Notes under the pieces: generated by a model | The model's database searches: none | What the model was told of the DNA's origin: nothing | Seen by the model: the letters and a program-made list of their open reading frames with translations, nothing else | From: Verrucomicrobia bacterium UBA6015 | GTDB taxonomy: Bacteria; Verrucomicrobiota; Kiritimatiellia; UBA8416 | Assembly: GCA_002428045.1 (NCBI GenBank) | Contig: DIZZ01000214.1 | Coordinates: forward strand, 1 to 21,260 | Direction of reading: 5' to 3' | Length of the DNA: 21,260 nt | Shown here: piece by piece, positions 1 to 6,689 of the stretch | Layout of the letters: each line of letters starts with the position of its first letter | How positions within the stretch are numbered: the stretch's first letter is position 1 | Program-made: the position numbers and the translations under genes

Positions 1-127
1 CCAGGCACAGGACGCCTTGCTGGGCATGCACGAGCAGCGTGTCCAGGACCGCCTGCTGATGGGCCAGCAGCGTGGTCTCCTGCATATCGAAAGGCATCCG
101 TGAGAGGCCGAAGTGTGAACGGATCAT
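1..127 (-). CDS. ExeA/TniB-like AAA ATPase of a transposable element (5' part only)
   Basis: The reading frame starts at the ATG at 127-125 and runs off the left edge, so only about 42 residues are visible. They begin MIRSHFGLSRMPFDMQ, followed by a segment rich in H, Q and L. The F-G-L-x-x-x-P-F-D opening is the usual start of ExeA/TniB/MuB-type AAA ATPases that accompany DDE transposases. In that family the ATPase helps choose target DNA and activates the transposase. The Walker motifs would lie outside the window, so activity cannot be judged. The ATG lies 3 bp after the TAA that ends the in-frame tail of the transposase, with a purine-rich GGAG just upstream, so the two genes would be translationally coupled in an intact element. 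Confidence 0.72.
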   Translation of the reverse strand, partial: MIRSHFGLSRMPFDMQETTLLAHQQAVLDTLLVHAQQGVLCL

Positions 128-130
128 GGT

Positions 131-265
131 TTATTTCTCCTTTTTATGGTTGGATTTGCGGCTGGCCTGCCCGGTGGTCGCCGGGCGGTCATTGGCCACC
201 GGGTCGAGCGCACGGGCCTCGCCCATGCGCTCGGCCTTGTAGTAGACCACCACGCGGCGGTGGGG
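131..265 (-). pseudogene. In-frame C-terminal tail of the transposase after the TGA
   Basis: After the TGA at 268-266 the same frame continues for 44 codons (PHRRVVVYYKAERMGEARAL and onward) to a TAA at 133-131. The segment VVVYYKAERMGEARALDPV reads as the usual basic tail of such transposases, and its end abuts the ATPase start. This makes a single substitution more likely than a genuine stop. TGA is used as a normal stop elsewhere in the window, for example at cysN and dnaG, so recoding is not suggested. Confidence 0.6.
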
Positions 266-1255
266 TCACTTGCGCTGGTAGCGCACCTGGATGGTGCGGC
301 TGGGCAGGTGGCGGGGGGCCTCATAGCGCACGTTCATCAGCGGGAAGGTGTTGTCGGCCTTCACGACTCGGTCCTCCTCGGCGAAGAAGAGCTCCTCGTT
401 GACCTCGTTGGGCGGCAGGTAGCGGATACGGCGGCGGTCGAGCGCGAAGCGGTCCAGCGGGCGGCAGAGGAACTGCTCGCGCACGGTCCGGAAGAAGCGC
501 TCGATCTTGCCCTTTGCCGCCCCGTCGCGCACCGGCGTATGGGTCAGGATGCAGCCGAGGCGGGCACAGATCTGCACGATCTCCCTGGAGGTGTAGATCG
601 AACCGTTGTCGACATACATCGACTCGGGCACGCCGCGCTTGTAGAAGACGCAGGAGAGTGCCTCGATCAGGCTGTCGACATCCTCGCGGGCGAAGAACGC
701 CCCATTGACGCAGACGCGGGAGGCATCGTCCACAAAGGCGATCAGCTTGCTCTGCGCCATCCCCCCGCCAACGCGCACATGGGGACCGAACATCGTGTCT
801 CCCTGCCACATCTCGTTGGCGTGGGCCTTGGCGAAAGCCAGACGGTGCTTGTCCTGGGTCTCGGCGTCGGGCTTGAGCATCTCGTGGCTCGTGACGAGGC
901 GGCTGAATGTGTTGGGTGCGATGCGCTCGCGCTGGAGCAGTCCCTGCTCGATGCAGAGGCGGTAGACGGCCTGCTTTTGCGGATGCGCACTGTGGAAGGC
1001 AGGCCGCACGGTGCGTACCGCTTCCATGATCTCCTCCAGGGTCACCTTGCGCAGCTTGCCCTTGTCCGAGCGGCCCTGCGCGGCAAGGGCCGTTAGCCCG
1101 TGCTTGTTATAGCGCATCAGCCACGTCTCAATGGTGCGCCAGGTGAACTGCCGGGGATTGCCGTCCTCGTCGGTAAAGGTCATGGCCGCCACAGCCCTGA
1201 TCCGATCGCGTTGCGTGTCGCCCTCGGCCATGTCGATGGCCCCGAGCACACGCAC
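266..1255 (-). CDS. DDE (rve/Mu-type) transposase, cut short by an in-frame TGA
   Basis: A 329-residue integrase-fold transposase. An N-terminal helix-turn-helix region covers about residues 1-120, followed by the catalytic core with candidate DDE residues D153 (WQGD), D216 (YVDNGS) and E252 (KGKIERFFR). The frame stops at a TGA at 268-266 but stays open for 44 more codons to a TAA just before the ATPase gene, which looks like a nonsense mutation near the C terminus. The first usable start is GTG at 1255. The frame is open upstream to about 1354 and contains a plausible N-terminal extension (ESKRLLKV) without ATG, GTG or TTG, so the native start may also be damaged. The arrangement transposase then AAA ATPase is that of TniA/TniB and MuA/MuB systems. 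The core is intact, but the protein may be non-functional. Confidence 0.82.
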   Translation of the reverse strand: MRVLGAIDMAEGDTQRDRIRAVAAMTFTDEDGNPRQFTWRTIETWLMRYNKHGLTALAAQGRSDKGKLRKVTLEEIMEAVRTVRPAFHSAHPQKQAVYRLCIEQGLLQRERIAPNTFSRLVTSHEMLKPDAETQDKHRLAFAKAHANEMWQGDTMFGPHVRVGGGMAQSKLIAFVDDASRVCVNGAFFAREDVDSLIEALSCVFYKRGVPESMYVDNGSIYTSREIVQICARLGCILTHTPVRDGAAKGKIERFFRTVREQFLCRPLDRFALDRRRIRYLPPNEVNEELFFAEEDRVVKADNTFPLMNVRYEAPRHLPSRTIQVRYQRK

Positions 1256-1470
1256 CTTCAGTAATCGCTTGGATTCCTCATCTGTCTTGCTCCTTTTGCG
1301 TGCATGGAGGCCCGCCCCGGTGGCAGATCCTTTTGGCCATGCATGGAAAGCAGCCTACGACAAGAGCCCGGTAGAGGAGGAAGCACCATGTTCTGTTGCC
1401 GGGTGGGGGCCGCGAGGGGGCGGTGGCCCCCGGCACGATAATTCGGCCAGCATCAGGGGCCGCGAGGAGG
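1256..1470. other. Non-coding GC-rich stretch between two transposase remnants
   Basis: No convincing gene. It contains a 12-bp direct repeat GGGGCCGCGAGG at 1406-1417 and 1457-1468, and a 7-bp inverted repeat GGGGGCC/GGCCCCC at 1405-1411 and 1425-1431. These may mark the right end of the element, but no matching left end is visible. Confidence 0.4.
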
Positions 1471-1479
1471 TTATTTCAC

Positions 1480-1779
1480 CGGAAAAAGGCCATCGCTTAG
1501 CCCATGATCGGGGCTGGAAGGCGTACTGGTAGGCCGCCACGGGGCATTTTTCCGAGGGAAAGGCACAACGCAGGTGTTCAGCGGTCTGCAGGAGCGGGTC
1601 GGAATGCAGCGAGTCAGGCGGCGGGCAGCGCGCAAGCAACGCGCTGCGCACGGCTCTCCAAGCCGCTCCCGGAAACGATGTACAAGCTGATAGATGCTTT
1701 GCAGCGGCAGCCTGCTCTTCTCCCATGCGCTTTTGATCGATCCGCCAGCGCCGAGGTGTTTCAACGGCCAGGCAAGCAA
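1480..1779 (-). pseudogene. Frameshifted fragment of a second transposase
   Basis: Reading leftward from 1779, one frame gives LLAWPLKHLGAGGSIKSAW and then SIYQLVHRFRERLGEP, which reads like a helix-turn-helix segment. The plausible continuation, PPPDSLHSDPLLQTAEHLRC and then PVAAYQYAFQ, lies in another frame, with the switch at about 1640-1680. The original ORF is therefore frameshifted. The upstream (5') part is missing beyond 1779, where rightward TPR-like coding sequence begins. The family assignment rests on my recollection of small transposase-like proteins that carry LGAGGSIK and DPLLQTxxHLR segments, so the name is tentative, but that the sequence is broken coding DNA is clear. Confidence 0.5.
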
Positions 1780-2210
1780 CCTTCATCCAATACGCACGTG
1801 ATCTGGACGCACTGAGCAACCACGCCAATGACCTGATATGCGCGCAGCGCTGGCCGGAGGCCGAAGCGGCCTGTCGTGAGCTTCTCGATCGGTTCCCTGA
1901 CGAGATAGACGGACATTGGCGCTACTACGAGTGCTTCAAGGCCAAGGGCGACGCCCGAAGTGCCATGCCCCATGCACGAGCCACCCTTGAAATGGCAGAA
2001 GCGTACGGCGGGTTCGATCCCGCTTTCCCTGCCAAAATCAAGAAGGATATCGCCCACTTCGAGCAGTCCATCACAACAACATCCCCGGAAAACTCAACGG
2101 CGCAGCTCACTCATGCAGCAAGAGGACATACGTCCACAGACGGCACTCCATCCTCACCGCATTCCCATCGTATCGACACTCTACACCACAATCCAAATAC
2201 GGCACAATAA
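1780..2210 (+). pseudogene. C-terminal remnant of a TPR-like gene, 5' end lost
   Basis: An open frame without its own start runs from about 1780 to the TAA at 2208-2210. It contains LDALSNHANDLICAQRWPEA, CRELLDRFPDEIDGHWRYYE and a following ATLEMAEAYGGFDPAFPAKI. The spacing of W, A, L, P and Y resembles a helix-turn-helix TPR unit, ending in a Ser/Thr/His-rich tail. The first in-frame ATG is at 1965, in the middle of this module and with no good ribosome site, so the natural start is gone. The break coincides with the truncated 5' end of the leftward transposase fragment, so one rearrangement probably truncated both. Function unknown. Confidence 0.5.
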
Positions 2211-2291
2211 CGGCACTACATACGAACCCAATCCGGCCCGCAACAGATAGCTTGAATTTGCGTTATAGCTAGCATTGGCGCTATAAAAACC
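2211..2291. other. Short intergenic stretch with inverted repeat beside the tRNA terminator
   Basis: A TTATAGC/GCTATAA inverted repeat with a 10-nt loop lies at 2263-2269 and 2280-2286, in AT-richer DNA than the element to its left. It could be a weak terminator for the truncated gene or a relic of an integration boundary. No coding potential seen. Confidence 0.35.
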
Positions 2292-2322
2292 AATAAAAAA
2301 GGGATTTTCCGAAGAAAAGCCC
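2292..2322 (-). terminator. Rho-independent terminator of tRNA-Val with UUCG loop
   Basis: On the minus strand the sequence reads GGGCTTTTC-TTCG-GAAAATCCC followed by TTTTTTA. The stem has one C/T mismatch and closes on a cUUCGg tetraloop, which is exceptionally stable. It starts about 10 nt after the CCA end of the tRNA. Confidence 0.85.
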
Positions 2323-2332
2323 TTTAAAAGAG

Positions 2333-2409
2333 TGGTAGGCGGCGAGGGACTCGAACCCCCGACCCCATGGGTGTAAACCAAGTGCTCTAACCAACTGAGC
2401 TAGCCGCCC
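2333..2409 (-). tRNA. tRNA-Val, anticodon UAC
   Basis: 77 nt, with CCA encoded in the DNA. The acceptor stem is GGGCGGC paired with GCCGCCT (G1-U72 wobble), the D arm is GCTC/GAGC, the anticodon loop TTTACAC gives anticodon TAC, and the T arm is GGGGG-TTCGAGT-CCCTC. The anticodon stem CTTGG/CCATG contains one T-T mismatch at the second pair. All conserved positions otherwise fit a functional elongator tRNA-Val. It has a matched promoter and terminator, so it is a single-gene transcript. Mobile-element debris begins right after its 3' side, as is common at tRNA integration sites. Confidence 0.93.
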
Positions 2410-2420
2410 TACATGTAACC

Positions 2421-2448
2421 AGCCTAGCGAAATGAAATGAAAAGTCAA
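2421..2448 (-). promoter_or_regulatory. Promoter of tRNA-Val
   Basis: On the minus strand: -35 TTGACT, 16-nt spacer, -10 TAGGCT, then 11 nt to the first base of the tRNA. Distance and sequence suit a sigma70 tRNA promoter. Confidence 0.7.
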
Positions 2449-2550
2449 GGTCCTGATCACACAAATAGTAAAAAACGTCTCCTGTTTAACCTGGTGTTAT
2501 AAAATAGCGACTACGGAGGCGGATTAAAAAACGTTGTTGCGCGTTGCGAA

Positions 2551-2579
2551 TTGGCCTTGCATGCGGTATGAATTATACG
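2551..2579 (+). promoter_or_regulatory. Candidate promoter of the exported protein gene
   Basis: TTGGCC at 2551-2556 and TATACG at 2574-2579 with a 17-nt spacer. The leader that follows holds a small hairpin, GACTTG/CAAGTC, just before the GAGGAG ribosome site. It is the best match in the 220-bp gap, but the -35 is weak. Confidence 0.4.
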
Positions 2580-2633
2580 AGTGCTGACTTGGGTTTGCTC
2601 AAGTCGCAGGAACTTTAAACGAGGAGATGGATA

Positions 2634-3638
2634 ATGTGGTTTATGAATAGTATCGGTGTGTGCGTCACGCTTTCATTGATGATGCTAGGTATGGTCGTGG
2701 TACGGGAAGTGCGGGGAGAAGAAAAAACGGGCCATGGTTTGGTGGGGTTGCGACCTCTGCCCAGAACCGTTGCAGACAACAGTGGCAATCATGGCGGCCC
2801 ATGGACGGACATGCCAACGTTTGATGTGCAGACGGGCAAATACCCTTTCGTGGCGGCCCATCTGGACGTGGTTAAAGGCTGGCTGGACGGGGACTTCGAG
2901 ACCAAACGCATGTTCTTCGAATATTACTGGGGCATTGATCAAAAGCGCGATGATCTCGATCCGGAAAAGAACGGCCTCATCAAGACTATTCGCGATTGGG
3001 AATCCAAGGGCGGGGTCATCGAGCACATCCTGATCTGCCGTGAATACGACCTGGCTATCCATCGAGGCCACAAGGACGCAAAGCCTGGTCCGTTCAAGGA
3101 AGACACCCGGATTCTTTACGAACAGGATGTTGACGACATCCGGGCGATGTTCAAGATCGCCCACAAGCAGGGCGTCCTAAAAAACGAGCATTATAAACTG
3201 ATCCAGATGGTGCAGGATCCGTCTTTCTTTGCCGACGATAAGAGGGTGCATCCGATCATCGCCAAGATGGATGGGGTCTGTCTAGAGGTCCACCAGTTCA
3301 ACCGTCACTGGCCGCTCGAAACCGGCTGGGTAAAGCCGGAGCCGGTAGTGCGTGGTGCGAAATGGACGCTTTCACAAGGCAAGGAGTATGTTTTCTACTA
3401 CGGTCCTATAACCTGGAAGTCAAAGAAATACACCGAATTCATCGAACGCGACTGGCTAATGACATATTGGAAAGCAGGCCTTCCCAAACATGATCCGAAG
3501 ATGCACTACTATCTGAACACCTTTCCAAATGAAGAGGGCCGCGGGCGGCCTGTCGGCCCCGAAACCGACCCCCACTCTATTTTGGGATTCACCAAGTGGC
3601 TGATCGAGGAAATCAAATTCAAAAGGGCGGATAAGTAA
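2634..3638 (+). CDS. Exported protein of unknown function, 334 residues
   Basis: Starts at the ATG at 2634, preceded by GAGGAG at suitable distance. Residues 1-28 are a signal peptide: a hydrophobic run around VCVTLSLMMLGMVVV with likely cleavage after VRG. The mature part is rich in aromatic and charged residues. It has regularly spaced hydrophobic strands such as GGVIEHILICREYDLA, KMDGVCLEVHQFN and GKEYVFYYGPI, each followed by a helix-like segment, which would suit a (beta/alpha) barrel of the glycosidase type. That is only an impression from the pattern. The LE in GVCLEVH sits at the end of a predicted strand, where such enzymes often keep an acidic residue. I do not recognise the family. 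A single gene, followed by a 150-bp gap before the nuclease gene. Confidence 0.75.
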   Translation: MWFMNSIGVCVTLSLMMLGMVVVREVRGEEKTGHGLVGLRPLPRTVADNSGNHGGPWTDMPTFDVQTGKYPFVAAHLDVVKGWLDGDFETKRMFFEYYWGIDQKRDDLDPEKNGLIKTIRDWESKGGVIEHILICREYDLAIHRGHKDAKPGPFKEDTRILYEQDVDDIRAMFKIAHKQGVLKNEHYKLIQMVQDPSFFADDKRVHPIIAKMDGVCLEVHQFNRHWPLETGWVKPEPVVRGAKWTLSQGKEYVFYYGPITWKSKKYTEFIERDWLMTYWKAGLPKHDPKMHYYLNTFPNEEGRGRPVGPETDPHSILGFTKWLIEEIKFKRADK

Positions 3639-3732
3639 AGCCAATCCACATTCACACGCCCGCTTTCCGTCGGCGGCCAAAAGAAGTAAATCCCCCCCCG
3701 GGGGCAACGGTCTCCCACAAACCATTGGCTTT
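3637..3732. repeat. 9-bp inverted repeat bracketing the intergenic gap
   Basis: AAAGCCAAT at 3637-3645 overlaps the stop of the exported-protein gene and is matched by ATTGGCTTT at 3724-3732. Between them lie a run of eight C at 3692-3699 and GGGGG. It might form a large hairpin or be a remnant of a small mobile repeat. There is no T run, so it is not a standard terminator. Confidence 0.4.
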
Positions 3733-3792
3733 CGGATATGGGCTGTGGTAGGGTTCTGGCAGTGCAACCGTTGCAACCCTCGTGGAGAGTCG

Positions 3793-4362
3793 ATGACCTT
3801 GAAGTGTTTAACAGGCGTTTTGATGCTGGGGCTCTTGCTCTGGTCGGTGCCGAAGACCGAGGCGGCCGACGCAAAGTGGCGGACGCTCAAGGATTGTGTT
3901 CTTGTCGAGAATCCGTCTAATGATGGGGATAGTTTCCATATCCGCCATGGCCGGAAGACCTATTTTATCAGACTCTATTTCGTTGATGCGCCGGAAACCG
4001 ATCTGCGCTTTCCTGACCGTGTAAAGGATCAGGCTGAGGCGTTCGGCACGACGACGAATGTGGCCCTGCGCTACGCCGCCGTGGCGACGGAAACGGTGGC
4101 TGGATTGCTACGTAGGCCCTTCACGGTCTATACCAAGTTCATTGATGCCCGCGGGTCGAGCCGTACCCCGCGTTACTATGCCATGGTCAGCGTGGATGAC
4201 GTGTTCCTGTGTGAACAGCTTGTGGCACAAGGCCTGGTTCGCATTTACGGGTATCGGTCGGTCTTGCCCGACGGTACCGCAAGTCGTGATCATATAAAAC
4301 ATCTGCAAACGATTGAACGCGATGCCAAACGACGCAAGGTCGGGGCCTGGAGTGGACGATAA
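3793..4362 (+). CDS. Exported thermonuclease-family (SNase fold) protein
   Basis: 189 residues from the ATG at 3793, chosen because GTGGAGAG lies just upstream and because the protein then begins with a clean signal peptide (MTLKCLTGVLMLGLLLWSV, cleavage after TEA). A longer in-frame start at 3745 would bury the signal. The nuclease core shows the staphylococcal active-site set with correct spacing: D46 in NDGDSF, R60 and D65 in IRLYFVDAPE, E68, and an Arg near residue 127 (TPRYYAMV). Such enzymes are calcium-dependent phosphodiesterases for DNA and RNA, here probably periplasmic or secreted. The stop codon overlaps the ribosome site of the deaminase gene, so the two are likely co-transcribed. 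Confidence 0.88.
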   Translation: MTLKCLTGVLMLGLLLWSVPKTEAADAKWRTLKDCVLVENPSNDGDSFHIRHGRKTYFIRLYFVDAPETDLRFPDRVKDQAEAFGTTTNVALRYAAVATETVAGLLRRPFTVYTKFIDARGSSRTPRYYAMVSVDDVFLCEQLVAQGLVRIYGYRSVLPDGTASRDHIKHLQTIERDAKRRKVGAWSGR

Positions 4363-4372
4363 GGGGAGAATG

Positions 4373-4966
4373 ATGCAATTTCCAACCTTGGAGCTGGCGC
4401 TTCCCATCTGGGTCGAGGCGTTTTGTGCGCACTGGCTGGGCGGTTTTGCAACAGCGCTGCAACGGGCATCCTTCGTGGTGGCGCTGTCGCGGGAGAATGT
4501 GCAACGCCAAACCGGCGGACCGTTTGCGGCGGCGGTATTTGATATTGAGCGAGGAATGCTGGTGGCCCCGGGGCTGAATCGCGTGGTGCCCTGCGCGTGC
4601 TCATCGGCGCATGCGGAGATTGTGGCGCTGTCGCTGGCCCAGCAGGTGATGGGATCGCACGATCTGGGTTCTGCAGGATTCCCGATGCTTGAACTGGTCA
4701 GTAGTACCGAGCCCTGTGCCATGTGCCTCGGGGCGGTGTCTTGGTCAGGGGTCTGGCGTTTGGTGTGCTGCGCGCGCGGCGAGGATGCCGAAGCCATCGG
4801 CATGGATGAGGGGGATAAACCCGAGAACTGGGTGGCGGCGCTGGAGGCAAGGGGCATCGCGGTGAAGCGGGATGTGTGCCGTGATGAAGCTGCTGCTGTG
4901 TTGCGTGATTATGCAGCCTGTGGAGGACTGATCTATAACGGACGGGGCGGTGGCCGCTCAATGTGA
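4373..4966 (+). CDS. Nucleoside deaminase (CMP/dCMP deaminase fold)
   Basis: About 197 residues. Of two adjacent ATGs at 4370 and 4373, the second gives 4-6 nt to AGGGGAG. The zinc site is complete: H80-A81-E82 and P114-C115-A116-M117-C118, the HAE and PCxxC signature of the cytidine, guanine and tRNA-adenosine deaminase superfamily. The C-terminal part (IGMDEGDKP, VCRDEAAAVLRDY, GGLIYN) fits a cytosolic nucleoside or purine-base deaminase better than tRNA-specific TadA. The exact substrate cannot be read from sequence. It follows the exported nuclease with no real gap, which suggests a nucleic-acid salvage pair. Its last 9 bp overlap the end of the convergent radical SAM gene. Confidence 0.85.
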   Translation: MQFPTLELALPIWVEAFCAHWLGGFATALQRASFVVALSRENVQRQTGGPFAAAVFDIERGMLVAPGLNRVVPCACSSAHAEIVALSLAQQVMGSHDLGSAGFPMLELVSSTEPCAMCLGAVSWSGVWRLVCCARGEDAEAIGMDEGDKPENWVAALEARGIAVKRDVCRDEAAAVLRDYAACGGLIYNGRGGGRSM

Positions 4967-6688
4967 GCAGGCCGCCATCACGTCGTCGCAGGCGGCCAGC
5001 CAGTCGGAGGACACGCGGGCACCTCGCACAGGGCGGACGAAGAGACGGCGCGCGGCCAGTATGCGTTGGCCGGGCGGAGCAAGCAGGCGGTCAAGCCAGT
5101 GCGAGGGCTGGCGACGCAGGACCGCCAGTAGTTCATCCAGCAGATCCAGAGGCTCCTCCTGAAACGGTTCGAGCACGAACTGCCACAGGATATCGGGCTC
5201 TGATTTGATGGCCTGGTACAGGATTGCGGAAATTTTCGCCCGCTGCTGGAATAGGTCATGCCCGCGCAGGAACAACGTCTGCCGGTTGACTGCCGCCGTT
5301 GGTATTTCTGTCATCTCAAACGGCTCGGCACAACGTATTTGGGCGGTAAATAAATCCGGGAGCTTTCGACCGGCAAAAATCTCGGTCGGGGCATCGAACG
5401 CACCTAGGCGTTCGGCCGCCTCGGTCTCGATCATCCGCAGGTCACGGGACGTCATCATGTCGGTTGACAAGACGCGGTAGGGCGGCAGGGCCTGCGCTTT
5501 CAGTTTCAGGGTGGCCGCCCGGTCGCGCAGCTCGGTGCCCGGCAGCAACAGAAGCGGGAGAAATTGCGGATGGGCTTCAGGAAACTGCTCCAGCCAATGC
5601 AGGGAGCGCTCGATATCGTGGCGATCCTGGTGCGGTAATCCGTACATGAAATCGATTGTGGGTCGGATGCCATGCTGCCGAAGGTAGCCGATGCCTCGCA
5701 ACACCCGGTCGGTATTCGTACCGCGTTGCAGGGTACGTAGCACGACAGGATCGGTGCTCTGGATGCCGACTTCCGCCTCGGATACCCCAGCCTGCGCCAG
5801 CTTGCGGGCCTGCTGAACGGTCAGGGTATCGGCTCGAATCTCGACAAAAAAGGAAATTCTTCGGTCGCGATTGGACTGTGCCAGGATGTCGACGACGGCA
5901 TCGAATTGCGGGTGGGCATTGAAGGTTGGATCCACCAGTCGGATTTCGCGGGCTCCCCGTCGTTTGAGGATTCGGAGTCGTCGCAAGATGTTTTCGGGAG
6001 GTAGCGATGTGCTGCCAGCCCGGCGGAGATTATAGCAGCAGAAGGCACAGCGTAGGGGGCATCCCCGGTTGGTTTCAAGGTAGGCCATGCCCTGTGCATC
6101 CGGGCGGTTGACGGGGGCTTCCGGTGGTGGCAGGATGTCGATCAATGCGGGCAGCGTTCGCGGCTGGGTTCCCCATTGCCAGCGTGGTGGTTGGCTTCGG
6201 TCCGTTGTCGCCAGGCGGGTGGCCACGGTGTTGATATCGGCGGGTTCACCGGTGCGCAGGGCCTTCAGCATGGCGGGGAATACCGTTTCACCTTCACCGA
6301 TGGCAATCCCGTCGCATGGGGAGTCGGCGCGGAAGATCAACGGGTGTTCGCGGGCGGCCTCGGGGCCGCCTAGCACGACGCGCAGGGAGGGGCAGAGGCG
6401 CTTGAGATGAGTCAGTAATCGCAGAGTCCGCTCCACGTTCCATAAATAGCAGGTGGCGGCGATGCAATCCGGTTGAAGATAGGCCAACGTCGCCAGCAGG
6501 GGCGTATCGGCCAAGCTATCCTGTGCCACGGTAGCATCCACAATCCGCCAGTGGTTGGCTTCCGGTGTCCGCCGCAGGGCGTAGGTCAGGCAGGCGGCGG
6601 CCAGCATGACGTTCTCCCCCGCGTCGGATACCTCAGGGTCGAGTCTAGGCAATTGCAGGAATAAAAGGTGTAGTCGGTGGCGTTTCAT
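4958..6688 (-). CDS. Radical SAM protein with B12-binding-like N-terminal domain
   Basis: 576 residues. The N-terminal domain (about 1-150) has the Rossmann pattern of B12-binding radical SAM proteins, with a GGPE motif at 107-110 and IGEGE at 130-134. The canonical cobalamin-ligating DxHxxG is not visible, so B12 may not be bound. The radical SAM core follows, with the cluster motif C210-x3-C214-x2-C217 (RGCPLRCAFCC). Further along are the core segments IRLVDPTF, GVSEAEVGIQS and TIDFMYGLP. A C-terminal region of about 190 residues is unassigned. The substrate is unknown. The ATG is 1 bp after the stop of the kinase gene and has no Shine-Dalgarno, which implies translational coupling. The 3' end overlaps the deaminase gene tail to tail. 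Confidence 0.86.
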   Translation of the reverse strand: MKRHRLHLLFLQLPRLDPEVSDAGENVMLAAACLTYALRRTPEANHWRIVDATVAQDSLADTPLLATLAYLQPDCIAATCYLWNVERTLRLLTHLKRLCPSLRVVLGGPEAAREHPLIFRADSPCDGIAIGEGETVFPAMLKALRTGEPADINTVATRLATTDRSQPPRWQWGTQPRTLPALIDILPPPEAPVNRPDAQGMAYLETNRGCPLRCAFCCYNLRRAGSTSLPPENILRRLRILKRRGAREIRLVDPTFNAHPQFDAVVDILAQSNRDRRISFFVEIRADTLTVQQARKLAQAGVSEAEVGIQSTDPVVLRTLQRGTNTDRVLRGIGYLRQHGIRPTIDFMYGLPHQDRHDIERSLHWLEQFPEAHPQFLPLLLLPGTELRDRAATLKLKAQALPPYRVLSTDMMTSRDLRMIETEAAERLGAFDAPTEIFAGRKLPDLFTAQIRCAEPFEMTEIPTAAVNRQTLFLRGHDLFQQRAKISAILYQAIKSEPDILWQFVLEPFQEEPLDLLDELLAVLRRQPSHWLDRLLAPPGQRILAARRLFVRPVRGARVSSDWLAACDDVMAACSH

Positions 6689-6689
6689 G

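Larger units (their letters stand above)
1..1255 (-). mobile_element. Partial transposon or insertion sequence with transposase and ATPase
   Basis: The transposase and its ATPase partner form one leftward unit that continues beyond the left edge. I could not identify terminal inverted repeats or a target-site duplication on the right side; the true right end is somewhere between 1255 and about 1470. The coding sequence is visibly more GC-rich than the chromosomal genes further right, which fits acquired DNA. Confidence 0.6.

Noticed and set aside
266..268. TGA as a recoded sense codon (selenocysteine or tryptophan)
   Set aside because: No selenocysteine-type context in a transposase, and TGA serves as a normal stop at cysN and dnaG.
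146..1096. 316-codon open frame on the plus strand opposite the transposase
   Set aside because: Shadow of the high-GC transposase gene; no protein-like motifs, while the minus frame has the DDE core.
4108..4857. 249-codon minus-strand frame opposite the nuclease and deaminase genes
   Set aside because: Antisense to two genes with intact active-site motifs; no ribosome site or recognisable features.
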